Origin: Diploscapter coronatus | Lineage: Eukaryota; Nematoda; Chromadorea; Rhabditida; Rhabditidae | Direction: 5' to 3' | Assembly (NCBI GenBank): GCA_964036155.1 | Contig: OZ038422.1 | Coordinates: 71,447,201 to 71,511,200, forward strand | Length of the DNA stretch: 64,000 nucleotides | Part shown: in pieces, positions 24,582 through 37,500 of the stretch | Layout of the letters: every line of letters begins with the position of its first letter | Numbering within the stretch: position 1 is the stretch's first letter | The notes under the pieces: generated by a model | Database searches by the model: none | Seen by the model: only the letters and a program-made list of their open reading frames with translations | What the model was told of the DNA's origin: nothing | Translations under genes and position numbers: made by a program

Positions 24582-27043
24582 ATGATTATATTTAATCTCA
24601 TAATAACACTTTCTTGGTTGATTGGTTAGTTTTATCAATTTATATGATCTTGTAAAATGTAAAATTTCAATAGGGCACGTCTTGAATCAAAAATGTCCAG
24701 AGTTTTATACAACAACTCCAGATGGGAAGTACTGTCTTCAGGTTAATTTTATAGCGATTAAACAAATTGAAAATTAGATTAGATAACCAAATCAAGTTAA
24801 ACTAATTATTACGAGAATAAGATAATTTTAGAAATCATAAGATGATGTATTTTTCATTATTTCGTTATTTAGATGTCCAATGGGGCATATACTAGAAATG
24901 ATTCTGCGAATTTGTGTGCTGAACAAGATGCACAACTGCTAAAGATAAATGATGCTTTCGTGAGTAAACTAGCCAAAATAGTTGGCTTTTAAAATATTAT
25001 TTTGTGAAAATACTTTTAGATGAATCAGTTTGTTTTAAATATGATCAGCCAACAGCGAAAGGAGATATGGCTTGGTGTGAAATGCACCTCTTCGGATTAT
25101 TCATACTGCAAATGGGATGATGGAAATTTAACATACAATGGATATTATAATTTTGGATATGGTTAGTTTGTTAAATGTTCAGTGGTTAGAAAATATCAGA
25201 ACCAAATTAGATTTTGAATAAATCATGAAGTTATACTCGTGACTGGTTCATAATAAAATTAGCACATTTTCTAGGGAAACCAAGACATAAATCAGTTCTA
25301 GTCCGAGATGACTCGTTTTTTGAAGAATGCTGCCATTATTTGTTTAAAATATTACCTTAGGATCTAAATTATTGATCGTCGCTTTATATTGTTTCATAAC
25401 TGAAAACGAACTTGATATAATAAATAACTGTAATTCAGGGATGCCGAATGTTAATATTGGACAGTGCATTTACATGAACATCGAAGGATCTACGGCAGGA
25501 CAATGGTACAGTCAAAGTTGTGATTTGTTACAAATGAATTACATGTGCATGACCAGTGCACTTAGTAAGTAGTTCAAGTCTGAATTTTCCTAAATAGTCA
25601 ATTTTATGTGATCCCTGCGATGGATATTCTACGTTTGGAACTGCCTGCTATAAAGTGTTCAGTAATGCAACAACATTCACCGATGCCGATAATCAATGTC
25701 AAAGCCATGGCGGTCGACTAACCTCGATACACTCCAAAGATGTATGGTGAAGAAAGTTTTATCACATAAATTAAAATTTAATCCACATTTTAAACTATTA
25801 ACCATATAGAGCATTAAAGTTCTTGATTTATTGGACAATCCAATATGTCATAAAATGTATACCTCATGTTTCAAAGTTATTTTAGCATTTCTATCCAAAA
25901 TAATATTGCAAAAATACGCATGCAAATTTTAACATTTCGATAATTTGTTGAATTGTGAGCTAGAATTTTTTTTAGAGTTCATAAATTTAGGAGAACGATT
26001 TTATATTGGGTTTACTTAGCGGCAGTTCGCATTTATATGCATGGATTGGACTTTATTCGAGCAGCTCTTCAAGCACCTATTGGGAAGATAATTCGCCATA
26101 TGATTATAATAATTTTGGTAACAACATTCTATTTTATTTTAGATTGCTGACTATTATTTTAACTTATCTTCATTTTATGTCTTACAAACTATAACCTCGG
26201 TTCGTGTGTATCAATGGCGATCGTTGACGATATAATAACTGCCGGACAATGGATAAACGCGGATTGTACAAATCAGAAAATGCCATTCGTTTGTAAGAAA
26301 GGTAACTAACCAGTGTAAATTCCTGATATAGCTTTCTTAAAAAGATTTTTAAAAAATGATATCAATTCAAATCAGCTTCAAATTTACAATAAAATAAAAT
26401 AAGTGCACTTTAGGTGGAATAGGCACAACGATGAATTATGAAAACGTAACGACATTGGCACCTTTCAATTGTGATCATCCATATTATTTCAATTCTTCTA
26501 ACAACTATGTAGGAAATTGAAATATCATTGTACTCTTAAAGATTTACTATAGATTTATTCACCGGCATACCCAGAAAGTTATAATTACGGGCAATCATTG
26601 AAATGCGAGTATATTATTCTGTCTGATTCGAGCAACTACAAGATAAAGATTAATTTCCCTAGGTTTTTCCTTGATCAGGTCAGATTACAGTTTAATACAA
26701 ATTATGCAAGTAAAAATTTAGAACAGCTATATGGCAATTTACAGCTCACTATCTGAACCGTTTCCATTCCAAAAGTTAGATAAGATTCTAGGAATTTGGC
26801 ATTTATCTTTAATTATTTGACGCAATTTAGTATAACTGGTACGATTGATCCAAATCTATCGTTTTACTCAAATGCAACATCGATGAAAGTAATTGTTGAA
26901 TCTAAAAATTATCTAAATTAGCATCGAAAATTTAGCTGATATTCACAACGTCAGGCCAACCAACAAATTATAATAATCACTGGAGTATACTTTATACGTC
27001 AACATGTTGCACAGGGAGAAAGAAAACTGATATCGAACATTGA
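24582..27043 (+). CDS. C-type lectin-like protein, CTLD-CTLD-CUB, with damaged splice and frame
   Basis: Thirteen exons can be traced: 24582-24624, 24674-24741, 24873-24959, 25020-25161, 25439-25564, 25598-25741, 25991-26117, 26200-26301, 26414-26508, 26553-26678, 26722-26774, 26831-26888, 26936-27043. A signal peptide (MIIFNLIITLSWLIG) leads into CTLD 1 (CPEFYTTTPDGKYC; EIWLGVKC; GQWYSQSC), CTLD 2 (GTACYKVFSNATTFTDADNQC; AWIGLYS; YWEDNSPYDYNNF; GQWINADC) and a CUB domain (IYSPAYPESYNYG; SFYSNATS; NNHWSIL). This architecture is typical of nematode clec genes, thought to be secreted recognition proteins of gut or immunity. Two problems stand out. The join 25564/25598 changes frame, and exon 26200 is preceded by CTCG rather than an AG acceptor. 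Either the gene is decaying or the sequence has errors. An alternative end for a one-CTLD protein is the stop at 25571-25573. Confidence 0.72.
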
Positions 27044-27836
27044 TAACGATATGTAATCATATAAGAGAGCATGCTCTTACCATGCCCAAGATAATCAATA
27101 ATTATTTCAGTTATCGTTGATGATAATTCAGTAATTAAATTTTTACCGAACTGACACAATGCTTTTTAATAGTATTTTATTCATATCTAATTGTGGTAGT
27201 TTAAAAATTATAATCTAAACTGACTTTTCAATAAATTCAAAAACTAAATAAGCTGGAGTGAATGAATAGTTTATCATCTCATTAGCGTCATTTAACGCAT
27301 TTTCTTTGTGGTAAAATATTTTATACTCGTAAATGTTCAAAACTGCTGATCAAACCAACTAGTTTATCAATTGTTGTTAATAATTTGAATAAATACCGAT
27401 AAATTAGCTAGACTATTTGAAGGAATTCAACAAGCACTAGCCATATTATCGACTCTTGTCTTGTCAACATTTATCATGTGATAATTGTTGCATTGATCTG
27501 GCGAATTCATGATCGAGACAGATTTCACGGTACTTAACCCGAAATGTGACAAGTCTTCGGCCCAGCCTAATAAATTAGAAAAAGCCACATCTACCTCAAA
27601 AGGCATAGTTTTAACCTCGATTATTCCAGCAGACTGTATTGCCTGTGCAGCCGTCAGATTCGCTCAAACACATACAGTGAGAGTTTGTCACTAAACATAA
27701 TGAATTCGTTTTTCTTGAAGGGATTGAGAAGGTTATTCTTTCCAGCTTTTTTCAAAACTGTCCAAACTATTCAAGCAGTATGAAAACATAAGAAGTTCAC
27801 ATATCAAATTTTGGTTATTTTTATCAGAAAGGAGTA
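27044..27836. other. Intergenic, no gene seen
   Basis: AT-rich 790 bp between the lectin gene and the minus-strand small secreted genes. The short plus frame at 27509-27694 has no recognisable feature. Confidence 0.4.
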
Positions 27837-28064
27837 CTAACACTGAGCCACAAACAACAGCGCGCTTCCAGGAGTGAACACGTTGCAACTCGTCAAATTG
27901 TAGCAAACGTTATCGTCGAAAAAGTTGAAAACACGACCATCGCCGACGTGATCTAGAAAACTCAAATTTATACGAATAACCTAGAAAGACTTCGAGCCTG
28001 GTCTTTGGAATAAATAGAGAATGTAATGGTTGAAATTGGGAATTATTCCATTAGGTCTAAACAT
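27837..28064 (-). pseudogene. Truncated second copy of the unrecognised small secreted family
   Basis: Two exon-like pieces (28064-27998, 27952-27837) match the first half of the neighbouring gene at 28135-29163. NHYILYLFQRP resembles its NAHAILYLFSDTG, and DGRVFNFFDDNVCYNLTSC resembles QGHVFNFYRNDICYDLEIC. The copy has no signal peptide. It reaches a TAG soon after SALLFVAQC, where the full copy would splice on to its third exon. The position of the first intron is conserved, but here its donor would be GC (CCAG|GCTCGA). Probably a relic; a functional short form cannot be excluded. Confidence 0.5.
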
Positions 28065-28134
28065 CGATTTGGGAATAATATAATCGTCCAAGCCATCAAT
28101 GATAAGATTTTGTGGATTTATGTTCAGATTGCAT

Positions 28135-29163
28135 CTAAATAGATATGCATTTTATTTCGAAGAACAAACTGATGATCCACCTCAAGCCGTCAATATCAGT
28201 TTCGTTTCTGTACTCCAACATTTCATGATTGTAGATTTGACACCTATCCCCGCTTCGAATTGCTACAGAATTGATTCCTTGGAAGCCATCGTAGTTGAAG
28301 TTATTCGGCATTCCAAGAGCGCCTAAATGTGCAATTTTTTAACTCTAACCCCATTGGATGTAAAATATTACGACCATTTCCGTTTCCATAACTATTTCCC
28401 CAGCATGAGACTTCACCCGTGCAATCTTTATTGTCGCTGAAGCAGAAGCACCAGTCTGAAGTTACAGTATATAAAGAAATTTAGACTGAATATATTGGTC
28501 ATCGTATAATTTTTTTTCAAATTCATAAAAAAATATTCGATAGTAGGATTGTGAAGCTTGAACGATTTATTAGGTTTCATCATAAATTCGTGCAGATTTT
28601 TCATGAAGATTTTGTTAATTTTCTTCTACTAATCGCGAACTAGTGGCAAATTTATAATTGCGTCAAGTTGTAATAAACGTTTTAACTGGTAAAAGCGTAA
28701 ATATTTCACTCGAAGAAATGATGAAGACTGAAACTTTGAAATGAATGAAATTTTGCACGAAATTGTGTGAAAACACATAACATTCAGCTGAAGAATTACG
28801 GATATTGCGATTTTTAAACTTCAAACTCAGAGTTTTGATTTCTGCAGTCTAAATAGGTTCTGTTTTCATAAATACACACCATTAGGCAAGTAGTAAACGG
28901 CGCTCGTCGGCTTGAAAGCGAGACAGATTTCAAGATCGTAACAGATATCATTGCGATAGAAGTTGAATACATGGCCCTGACCTTGATGCTCTGGAACAAC
29001 TTTATCCTCAAAAGTAACCTATTCTAGAAATACCAGTATCAGAAAACAGATAGAGGATTGCATGGGCATTATAAGGCACTGGGAAAGGTCGGTAATTGTG
29101 TTGGGCTCCAACGAATATGGTCAAGATTGCTAGAATAACATGGGAAAAGAGTATCTTGATCAT
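28135..29163 (-). CDS. Small secreted cysteine-containing protein, family not recognised
   Basis: Four exons (29163-29034, 28990-28880, 28455-28375, 28322-28135) join in phase to 169 residues. MIKILFSHVILAILTIFVGA is a clear signal peptide. Then come a stretch ending in HAILYLFSDTG, a module HVFNFYRNDICYDLEICLAF, a Cys-rich piece (WCFCFSDNKDCTGEVSCWG) and PNNFNYDGFQGINSVAIRS followed by RCQIYNHEM. The last part loosely recalls beta/gamma-crystallin repeats (N..INSVRVRSG..C..Y.H), but I would not assign it without a profile search. It sits between the lectin cluster and a dehydrogenase, and a truncated copy lies immediately downstream. Function unknown. Confidence 0.6.
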
Positions 29164-29511
29164 TTTCAAATAAAGTCGGGAAATGTCTGTTGCTCTAGAC
29201 TACAATATTATTCAAATTAGATGCAGCGATCGATCGACAGAAAATGTGAACAGTTTTCGCATGAAGTAAGCTCCTTACTTCTGAGACGTCTAATAATCTT
29301 GCCTTTATCGACATGCTTGCAGAGATCTTTGATTTCCTAGTTTTCTTGGTAAGCCTCTTATTGAACTATAATCAAGAAAAAGTTGAACGACAATTACAAA
29401 AACCATTGATCGGGTTCTGTCAATTTGATTCACAACACATCTCAATGTAACTTTAGGTTTTTAAAAGTTTATTCTTCCAAAAAAATCCATAACATATTCT
29501 ACAAGTTATTT

Positions 29512-31678
29512 TCATTCGGTTTTCTTCAGTTTCTCCTCCAAACAGGCAGGAACGACTTCCTGGCCAGCAATGCTACGAAGAGCTGCATCTGTCAACCAAC
29601 TAGGGGCGAGAGACATCGGGACATACAAAAGTTTAGCGTCCCATCCACAGTAATATCTGGAAGAAATGACGTTATCGATAAGAATGAGTATTTCTTGAAT
29701 ATTCCAATGCCTGTTCTAAAGAGTGCTATTCATTATGAACAAAAACGTTAAGACTTCAAAACACATTCTTATCTAACATTCATTATATCGAGAATCCCAT
29801 CTTCAACATTCGCATATGAGAAAATCATAAAATTATGCGTACAGACCTGTGCCTAGGGAATCGTGCAGTTAAAGCATGGTAGTAGTTATCGACGACGTAG
29901 TAAATGTTCTCCGATGCCATCTTGTGGAAGGTAGTGTTCCACGCCATAGCGACTGAAATGGGGAACTTATTGCCATTCGTATGGTTCCTTGCTTACAGTA
30001 ATTTTTGAATTTCTCTCCGTATTCTTCCTTGGTGCTTTCAGGGAGTTTTGCCCAAGCTCCTTCCACTCGATCAATCATCGCTTTCTTATCCAGTAGTGGA
30101 GTCTTGAACATTCCAGGTTCAAGTATGCTAACTTTAACGTCGAAATGGAACAACTCTTGTCTGAAAACGTCGAATTCCTAATCTTTGTGAAACAATCAGG
30201 TTAGAAATGATATTTTGAAGGTCTTATCTGGGAAGAGAAACGGAAGTTAATCCGGAAGTGGTTTTCTATATCGTGCCATCTTTCAACTCTACCTCAACGC
30301 ATCCAGATAAGCCTCGGCGCCGAATTTCGAGACGACGTAAGGACCAGCAGCTGGGGACGAAAGACGACCGTTGATTGAAGTAACAGTCACAATTCGACCT
30401 TTCGTGGCTTTGACGTGTTGTTTGAATGCCTGGGTTTATATGGTTTGGCATGAATTCTTTAATCTTATGTGAACATTAGCTAATGCGTTGAAATTTCTAG
30501 TCGAACTCTTCAAAACGCAATCAGGCAAATAGTAAAGGGATGACTGCTCTCTGCTGCTTGTGTTCATGTGATCGAGCTTTGACCATCATTTGAACACTCA
30601 AAAGTATTCGATTGACGACTTTCGATAAATATCCCTTGCCAACTATAAATTCGCTCTACCTGAGTAACCCTGATTACTCCTAGGCAATTGACTTCGATTC
30701 CGAGTTTGTACGCGTCCAAAGAAACCCAGTCATCCGGTCCATAGCAAGAGAATATTCCAGCATTGTTCACAATCCCCCATAATTCTAGAGTTACTTCAAT
30801 TTTGAATGAACGAACGATTTTGTCAACTTTTCGATCCTAATTTCTCTTCGACGAATTTCTTCGCTTCGGCAACGCTTTCGTCTTTGCTAACATCCAATGA
30901 AACGACGTGGAGACGGCTAGATGCGGCTTCTTTCGCCAAACCGTCACCACCCTAGAATTTTCCAAATTGAACTGAAGATAATTCTTCTTCTGATTAGTTA
31001 CGATTGTTTTAGATGAAAAATATGACGAATTCAATAAACTTCACGATGAGAAGAAAATTGTGAATTCTTGTGTCTATATGTTCAAGGTACATTGTAATAC
31101 AGAGAAAATTTGAATTCGAAACTATTGAATATTTGATCGATAGTGGAAAAGTGCATTTCCACTGCAGGATAAAAGAAGTACATAAACTCTAACAGACCTG
31201 CTTTGTCAGGCAGCCAGCAAATACAGTGAATCCATTTCTGACGCACTTTAAAGCTAAAGCTCGACCGAACCCGGAATCACAGCCAGTAATTAGGACGGCC
31301 TTATCTCGAATATCACCTGGAGCCGGGATCAGTTCCCATAAAAACCTAGAATTTGGTTATTCTATTTTCGAAAATAATATTGACTATCAAAAGCTAGGGA
31401 TAATCATGAAGATTCTGGTGTTGTTTGGCTCGCCTAACTAACGTGAATCAAAAATTGATGAAATTTTGTACGCATCTTCGCTCACTCCAATGCAAATTAC
31501 TAATAACAAAATTTCGTCTAGTCTATTTGATTTACGTTGCGCGCGCGTGTGTGTGTGTACCAAACAACATCTATATTTATAATTGCGCCCAAACCTGATC
31601 ACAACTGTAGCCTAGTGCTTACCTAGCAATTAGAAAAATAATAATTCCTACAGCCAAAGCCGTAAGCCAGCAGACCAT
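29512..31678 (-). CDS. Membrane-anchored short-chain dehydrogenase (retinol/17-beta-hydroxysteroid dehydrogenase-like)
   Basis: Eight exons (31678-31623, 31345-31198, 30951-30828, 30784-30660, 30429-30293, 30160-29997, 29952-29847, 29656-29512) join to 334 residues. The N-terminus ([18 protein letters not shown]) is a membrane anchor. The Rossmann motif TGCDSGFG is at 39-46, NNAG at 116-119, and the catalytic set is S169, Y182 and K186 (SINGRL...YVVSK). The C-terminal segment [19 protein letters not shown] is characteristic of the retinol dehydrogenase / 17beta-HSD6 group (C. elegans dhs type). It should use NAD(P)(H) to oxidise or reduce a retinoid, steroid or similar alcohol at the ER membrane; the substrate cannot be told. 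The seventh intron uses a GTCTGT donor. A GT microsatellite lies in intron 1. Confidence 0.92.
31539..31558. repeat. GC/GT microsatellite
   Basis: A short alternating purine-pyrimidine tract (GCGCGCGTGTGTGTGTGT) inside intron 1 of the minus-strand dehydrogenase gene. It could adopt Z-form DNA, but no function is implied. Confidence 0.8.
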
Positions 31679-34504
31679 TTTGGGAAATCTCTAGGAGATA
31701 AAATCGGAAAAAAATTGTCGTCTGATTAGAAACGAAGCGCTGCAATGTGATATTTTCGTGGAGTTCAATGACTTCGAATTGAAAACGCGAACAACAACAA
31801 ATTTTAATCGAATGCACTATCGGAAAGATTTGTAAAATGACGAAAACACGCGGAGATGTTTTCGAAGATGTTCCCAGAAGGAAAACAAATTTCTGCTCAT
31901 CAAAGAGTAATAAAAAAAAACTGAAAAAAGTTTAGAAAATTTTCAATAATACTAGGAAAAAAATCTTCTATTCAGAGTAAATTTTTCAAAGTTCCAAGAA
32001 ATAGACGAACAATGATCATAAAAGACAGGAAAACTTTTCCTTCAAAGAATTTTGATAGAGTCTCATTCACAGTTGAAAGAATGAATGGATAGCATAGATC
32101 CAGGTCGAAAAAATTAGTACAACTCTAAAAATGAAACGTTCCGTGCGATTCGGCGTCCATTTCTTGCGATTTCGTCAAAGAAATCAACAAATTAACGTCA
32201 GGTTTTCTTCGCGAAAAAATTCGCTGACGAAAATCAGAAATGCCGAGAAATCTGTGGAGAAAAGGTGTCGTAGTTTGTGATAAGGAACGAAATACGATGA
32301 TTTGACAGGTTCTCTTTTCACGTTTGGCCAAATCCTCACTATTCAATCATTTAAATGCGCAGTGAGAAGAGAGATTACCTAATTTCTCCAAATTTCATTA
32401 GCACATTTGAAAAACAAATTCTCGAGAAAAAGAATCGAATGAATTTGACCCAAAATCGGCCTCCTCACTCAATCGTAAAGCGAATTAGCGAACTTTGACC
32501 CGTTTCGTTAAAATCTCAGGATTAAATAGGAAACGATTGAGGAAATCTCAGATTTATGGACATCCAAAACAATGTCTTGGAATTGTAGATTAACAATATA
32601 TCTAGCTGATGAAATTTAAATTTATAGAAATTGATTTGGAACTCCGAGATCATAAATAATAAAATTGACTTTATCAGAGCCTAGTGGAGACATTCTCCTA
32701 ACTAAAGATAAGATAGAGTATAAATTTTAGAGGTTGGAATAGTTTTGATCAGAATTTGAATTCAATAATTTTCAGGGTTGAAATTTTTTATTGTTTCTGT
32801 TCTGAACCAGAAAAAAGATTGCCAACTGAAAGGACTAGATCTAAAAGTGAATTGACGGTTACACTATTCACGGATTTTTAGAGACTTCTTAAACCAGTAG
32901 CCAGCAATGTTCTTCAGAGCAGCACAAAAATGATAACCTTAACCTATAGCGATAAGATCTAAAATCGATCAGTCAAGTGCGCCTTTTATCAGTGCATAAG
33001 TCTTATCGGAAAGAACATTGGTAAAGGGAGATTCCATGCAGAAGTCAAGATTCTAGCCAATCAAACTGTAGCCTGGTCGTTGATTTGAAGAAAAATGTGA
33101 TTATAAATAGTGAAAAAAATTTGAAAAATAGCGAAAAGAAATATTGAAAAATAGGCGAAGATAAGCTTTCGTAAACATGATTTTCATGGTTAGAATGCTT
33201 GAATAGATGAGAATAGCGTAGATTTTGTCAAATTTCGAAATTTTAAATTTCAAAATTTGGAAAGTTCCTCAAGAGAGCCCCTCCCCCTCATACTCACACC
33301 TACTCACTACGCGTTCCTATTATGAACGGATGAATGGATCAACTATTCAAGAGGCCTTATTGCATAGCAAACTGGAGTTACTGCAACAATTGTAGTCATT
33401 TGTTATTGTGAACTGTAATCACAAAGGTATTTAATTTGGTTTTTGGCCCCCGCTTTTAAATTCAATTGATCAGTTTTGTTAGCCGAACAGTTTGCTGTTT
33501 TCCATTCGCCAAATATCTCGTTTCGTATTGTCTTATGACCTTTTCTCCCGTCTTTTCTATGCTTGTCTGATATATCAGCAATCAATTCAGTTTGACGTCT
33601 GACTGCAGCAAGACATACAATTAATTTTAGGGGTACAATCAAGCTAGACTCGAGCAAACTGGTTTAGAACAAATAATCATAAATGAAGCTTGTGCAAAGC
33701 ATACTTTGGACATTCGTTTTGGGCAGATAATTTAGAAATCGTGGTGAATATTATTATGTAGCTTTTGGCATTTTTCTTTAACTTGGCTAGATCAAGAGTT
33801 TGGAAGCTGGAGCAGAACTAAACTAACAAGCAACTAGAAAGGTGCAAGTGGAAACATTGATGAAACGTTGCAAACTTTCACAATTCAACTATTTTTGTCC
33901 AGAAGAGACTTTATTGTTAGGGAGAACATGTCTTGAAACTTATATCATTATATCAACAAGGAGGAAATAAATAATTTGTAAAAGAATTAAAAAGATAAAA
34001 AAAGAAATCGGTTCACCAATTGTCTAGGTTACAATTGACATTGAACATCAAGAACAAAGTTCATTAATAAAAAATCAACCACTAGAAAATAAAAAAAAGA
34101 AAACTTACCGAGTAAATTATAAAAATGAGAATCCAACTCTTGGAATTATAGAGAAACGCATCATCTTTCGATAAAAAAGTATAAATGGAACATTTTAGAT
34201 AAAAGTGGGAATTGCATTTTTTTAATAAAAAGATGAGAAAATTTATGATAAAGACGAGAATTTTGTAAAGTCGAATTGAAGTGTTTAGCTATTTTTGATA
34301 ATTTACAAGAGAAATTCTGACTTTACAGGTTATTTCATAATAGATATATCAGTGACGAGATGAAATCTTTATTGAAAAAGAAATGAAAAGGCAAATTTCT
34401 CCAATCAATCGTTAAAAATGTTTGCAAAAATTTTAATTCATCTCATTACTAATAAATATTTCAAAAAATTACGAGTTTACTTGCTTAGAGTGGGTTGGCA
34501 AGGT
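31679..34504. other. Long intergenic region, no gene seen
   Basis: 2.8 kb between the start of the dehydrogenase and the 3' end of SRRT, AT-rich with many A-runs. The longest frame (minus 33403-33657, 84 codons) has no hydrophobic signal, no repeats and no family resemblance, and I do not call it. No tRNA-like fold was recognised. Confidence 0.45.
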
Positions 34505-37500
34505 CTAGGCGATATCTTCTGGAGCGTCCAGGTCTCTGTAGGCTATCGGGACACGAGGATCGCGACGGCCGCGGGCTCCATCGTCGAAATATCTGAAAGT
34601 GTTACATTTTATTTTAAAAAATGCTCTATAAAAATACGGTGAGTTATCATCCATATTTTCTTTCTGATTCACAATTCTCCATAATGCAAAGTTGGTAAAA
34701 TAGTTCGTTTGTTTTTTCAATAAGCTTCAATTAGCATACATGAATTATGTTGGCTCAAGAATATGCGAAGGTTGTGAATAAAATTCTAGTGAAAATATTT
34801 AGCCTAGGAAAATAAGAGCCAAAATTGGATAGCTCTAACTTAAAAAAGTCGCAAAACGAGTAAAAATGAACCAACTTATAAAGATAGAAAACACATTCTA
34901 CCTTCCTCCTCCCTGATTGGGTCTTCCATGATCGCCCCTGTCATATCTGTTCGGGAAAGCTCGGTTTCTGTCACCGCCGCCAGAGCCGAACAGGGAACCA
35001 CCGTCGCGTCTTCTGGAAGCTATTATTTTTGAAAAGGGCTGTTCCGTTAAGTCTTTTCCCAGATTCTAATAATTTCAGAGTGAAAATGGCAACAAGGAGA
35101 AGGCGAATGAATTCACAAGAAATCAGGTTATTTTTGCTAATATCAAGAAAGAAGGTTACAAAATCACCAACCTATCATCGAATCTGTCTCCTCCTCTCTC
35201 GCGTTCCCGGTCTCTCCTGTCGTCCTCGCCCCTCTCCCTGTCTCTTTGAGGAGTCGCTGTCTGCAGCTGCTTTCCCTCTGGCTCCATCGGACGACGAGCG
35301 TCGATCAGGTAGTTGTTATAGAATAGGGCCTAGAATTAGAATCTTTAAACATTTTTTTTTCGGATAACTTTTTAGACAAAATGTTCAATTGTGTTGAAAT
35401 TGGAATAAACTTTTTAAAAGCATTTTCGGAAGAAAAATATCTATAAATATTTCATGTAAATTTGAATATTTTCTGTATAAGGAATAAATTTGTTGTTTTT
35501 TTTATGTAACTCACATCGACTTTAGCCTCATCGAGTCTATCTTGATGCTTGGTCTCGAGATGCTTGCGTATGAACTCGGGTCCTTTGAATTTCTTGCCGG
35601 AAAGGGGGCAGAGCCACTTGTCCTTGGCCAACTCGACCGTGTTCTCCTGGATGAACTTTTCCAGCGCTCTGAAATGAAAACGGTATTGCTGAACTTGATA
35701 TCACATTTTCGAAAATAGCACGAAGTTTCACAAATAATGCATGGTCAAATGAACTTTCGCCCATTATATTACATTTTCTTTCTATTCCTTGCACAAAACT
35801 CGATTTCTTTATTAATTTTTCGACAATCTTATTAAACAATCCTTACTCTTCCGGGTCATTTTTGCCGAGTTTTTCGAGGTCGTCCTGCGAGATGAATTCT
35901 ATGCTGAAGAACTCGGCCGAGAGACGCTGGTTGAAGTTCGTGATGAAGTCCTGAAATTCGTCAAATGTTTTTTTTTTTTTACTTTTCAAAAATCATTTCT
36001 CACCGTAACGAATTTCTTGGGCATCATGAGTTTTCCATCGTCTGTTGCAGTGAAAGGCGGCAGGGCTGCAGTGGGAGTGGGAGCGCGCACGTGAAACATT
36101 CCGCATCTGAAATGAAATTTTTTTTTCAGGGAAAGTATTTCTATTTTCGAGAATATTTTCATAAATAGGAAAAATGCAAATTATAACTTGCCTATTAGGC
36201 ATCTTGTCTTCGTTGGGATATTCTCCGTGGAAATAGTAATCCACTGAATGCACGATGCGCAGGTAGAAAATCAGCTTGTCCAGAGCCTAAAATTTTGCTT
36301 TTCATAAAAAATCGGTCGGATTTCTGGGAAAGTTCTTTTAATTCCTCTTTCATCAACAACATTATTTCTGCAAAAATGGAAGAAAAAACTTTCCAAGAAA
36401 TTTCTAGGACAATAGAAAATGTCTAGCCTTAATGATGCGTTCATCCCTGTTGAACGGGACCTTCTCATCAACTTTAGGAGCTTCACCCCCACTGCCTGCA
36501 TAGCTGCTGCTCTTCTGTATGCCAAGCATTTCCTCCTCCTCAGGACTCACGTCGTCCAGCATCGCATCCAGATACACGTCGCGCACGGAACGCAGGATCG
36601 GGTTCTTGCTAAAAAGGTTCAAAATTGAAATCAGAAACCAATACTACTATTCTGATTTCGTGCATTTTATGAAGATTTGCTTAAAAATTTGGACAATTTT
36701 TTCTGCCTTCTTCATCAAAATTACTCATCTTCAATTTTTCCAAATTTCTAAGACTTCTTTATTTCAAAGACTAGTTTTCTGATATTTTTCAATTTTCAAC
36801 CAACCTAGACTCAACGAGATCAACCCCCAGTTGGATGTCCTTCATTCTTTCCTCCTCCGACTCGGTCGTGAACATCCCGATCTGCTTGTCCAGAAGGGCC
36901 ACCAACTGAATCAATCACTCTGCCTGTTTTTCACGTCTTTCAACTCAAACCTTAGCAGCCTGTTTGAGATCGTTCTGAGCCACAGAGACGTGCCCAGTTA
37001 CTCCATTTGCAGTGCGCACGCGACGGGTTATGTCCCTGTTGATGATCCCGTTCAACTCAGAATCGCGGATCTGAAATATTTTTTTGAGCTGACAAATATC
37101 AGTCAGCTCGCTGAAAATTTTGCCTATTTTAAAAATGTGTCGATATGGAATTTTTTGCTCTAAAAAGTACAATTTAGAGAAAAAAGATACCTTGATATTG
37201 TTGATAGTCCAGCAGATTTCACGAATGTTCACATCGCGCCTGGAAAAAATCATAAAGCTGCAAAATTCTTGGAAAAATCTTAAAATTCGAATTATCTATT
37301 CGAGATTAGAGGTAATTTCAAGTTATTTTCTTCTTCCTAAAATATCCAACCTGTAAGTAGCCCAAGCGCGTCTGTGCCATTTTCTGTCGTGGAACGGCTC
37401 GGAGAAGCAGAGTCGAAGGAATCCCGGACTGCGTTTGCACAGACCTTCGAGTTCTTCCTGGGTCACTGAGGGAGGCACGTTGCGCAGAAAGATCGACGAG

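Noticed and set aside
31539..31558. GT-rich microsatellite as a regulatory element
   Set aside because: A simple short tract in an intron; nothing beyond its presence supports a function.
33403..33657. 84-codon minus frame in the gap between the dehydrogenase and SRRT
   Set aside because: No signal, domain, splice context or conserved partner; length is within chance for this gap.
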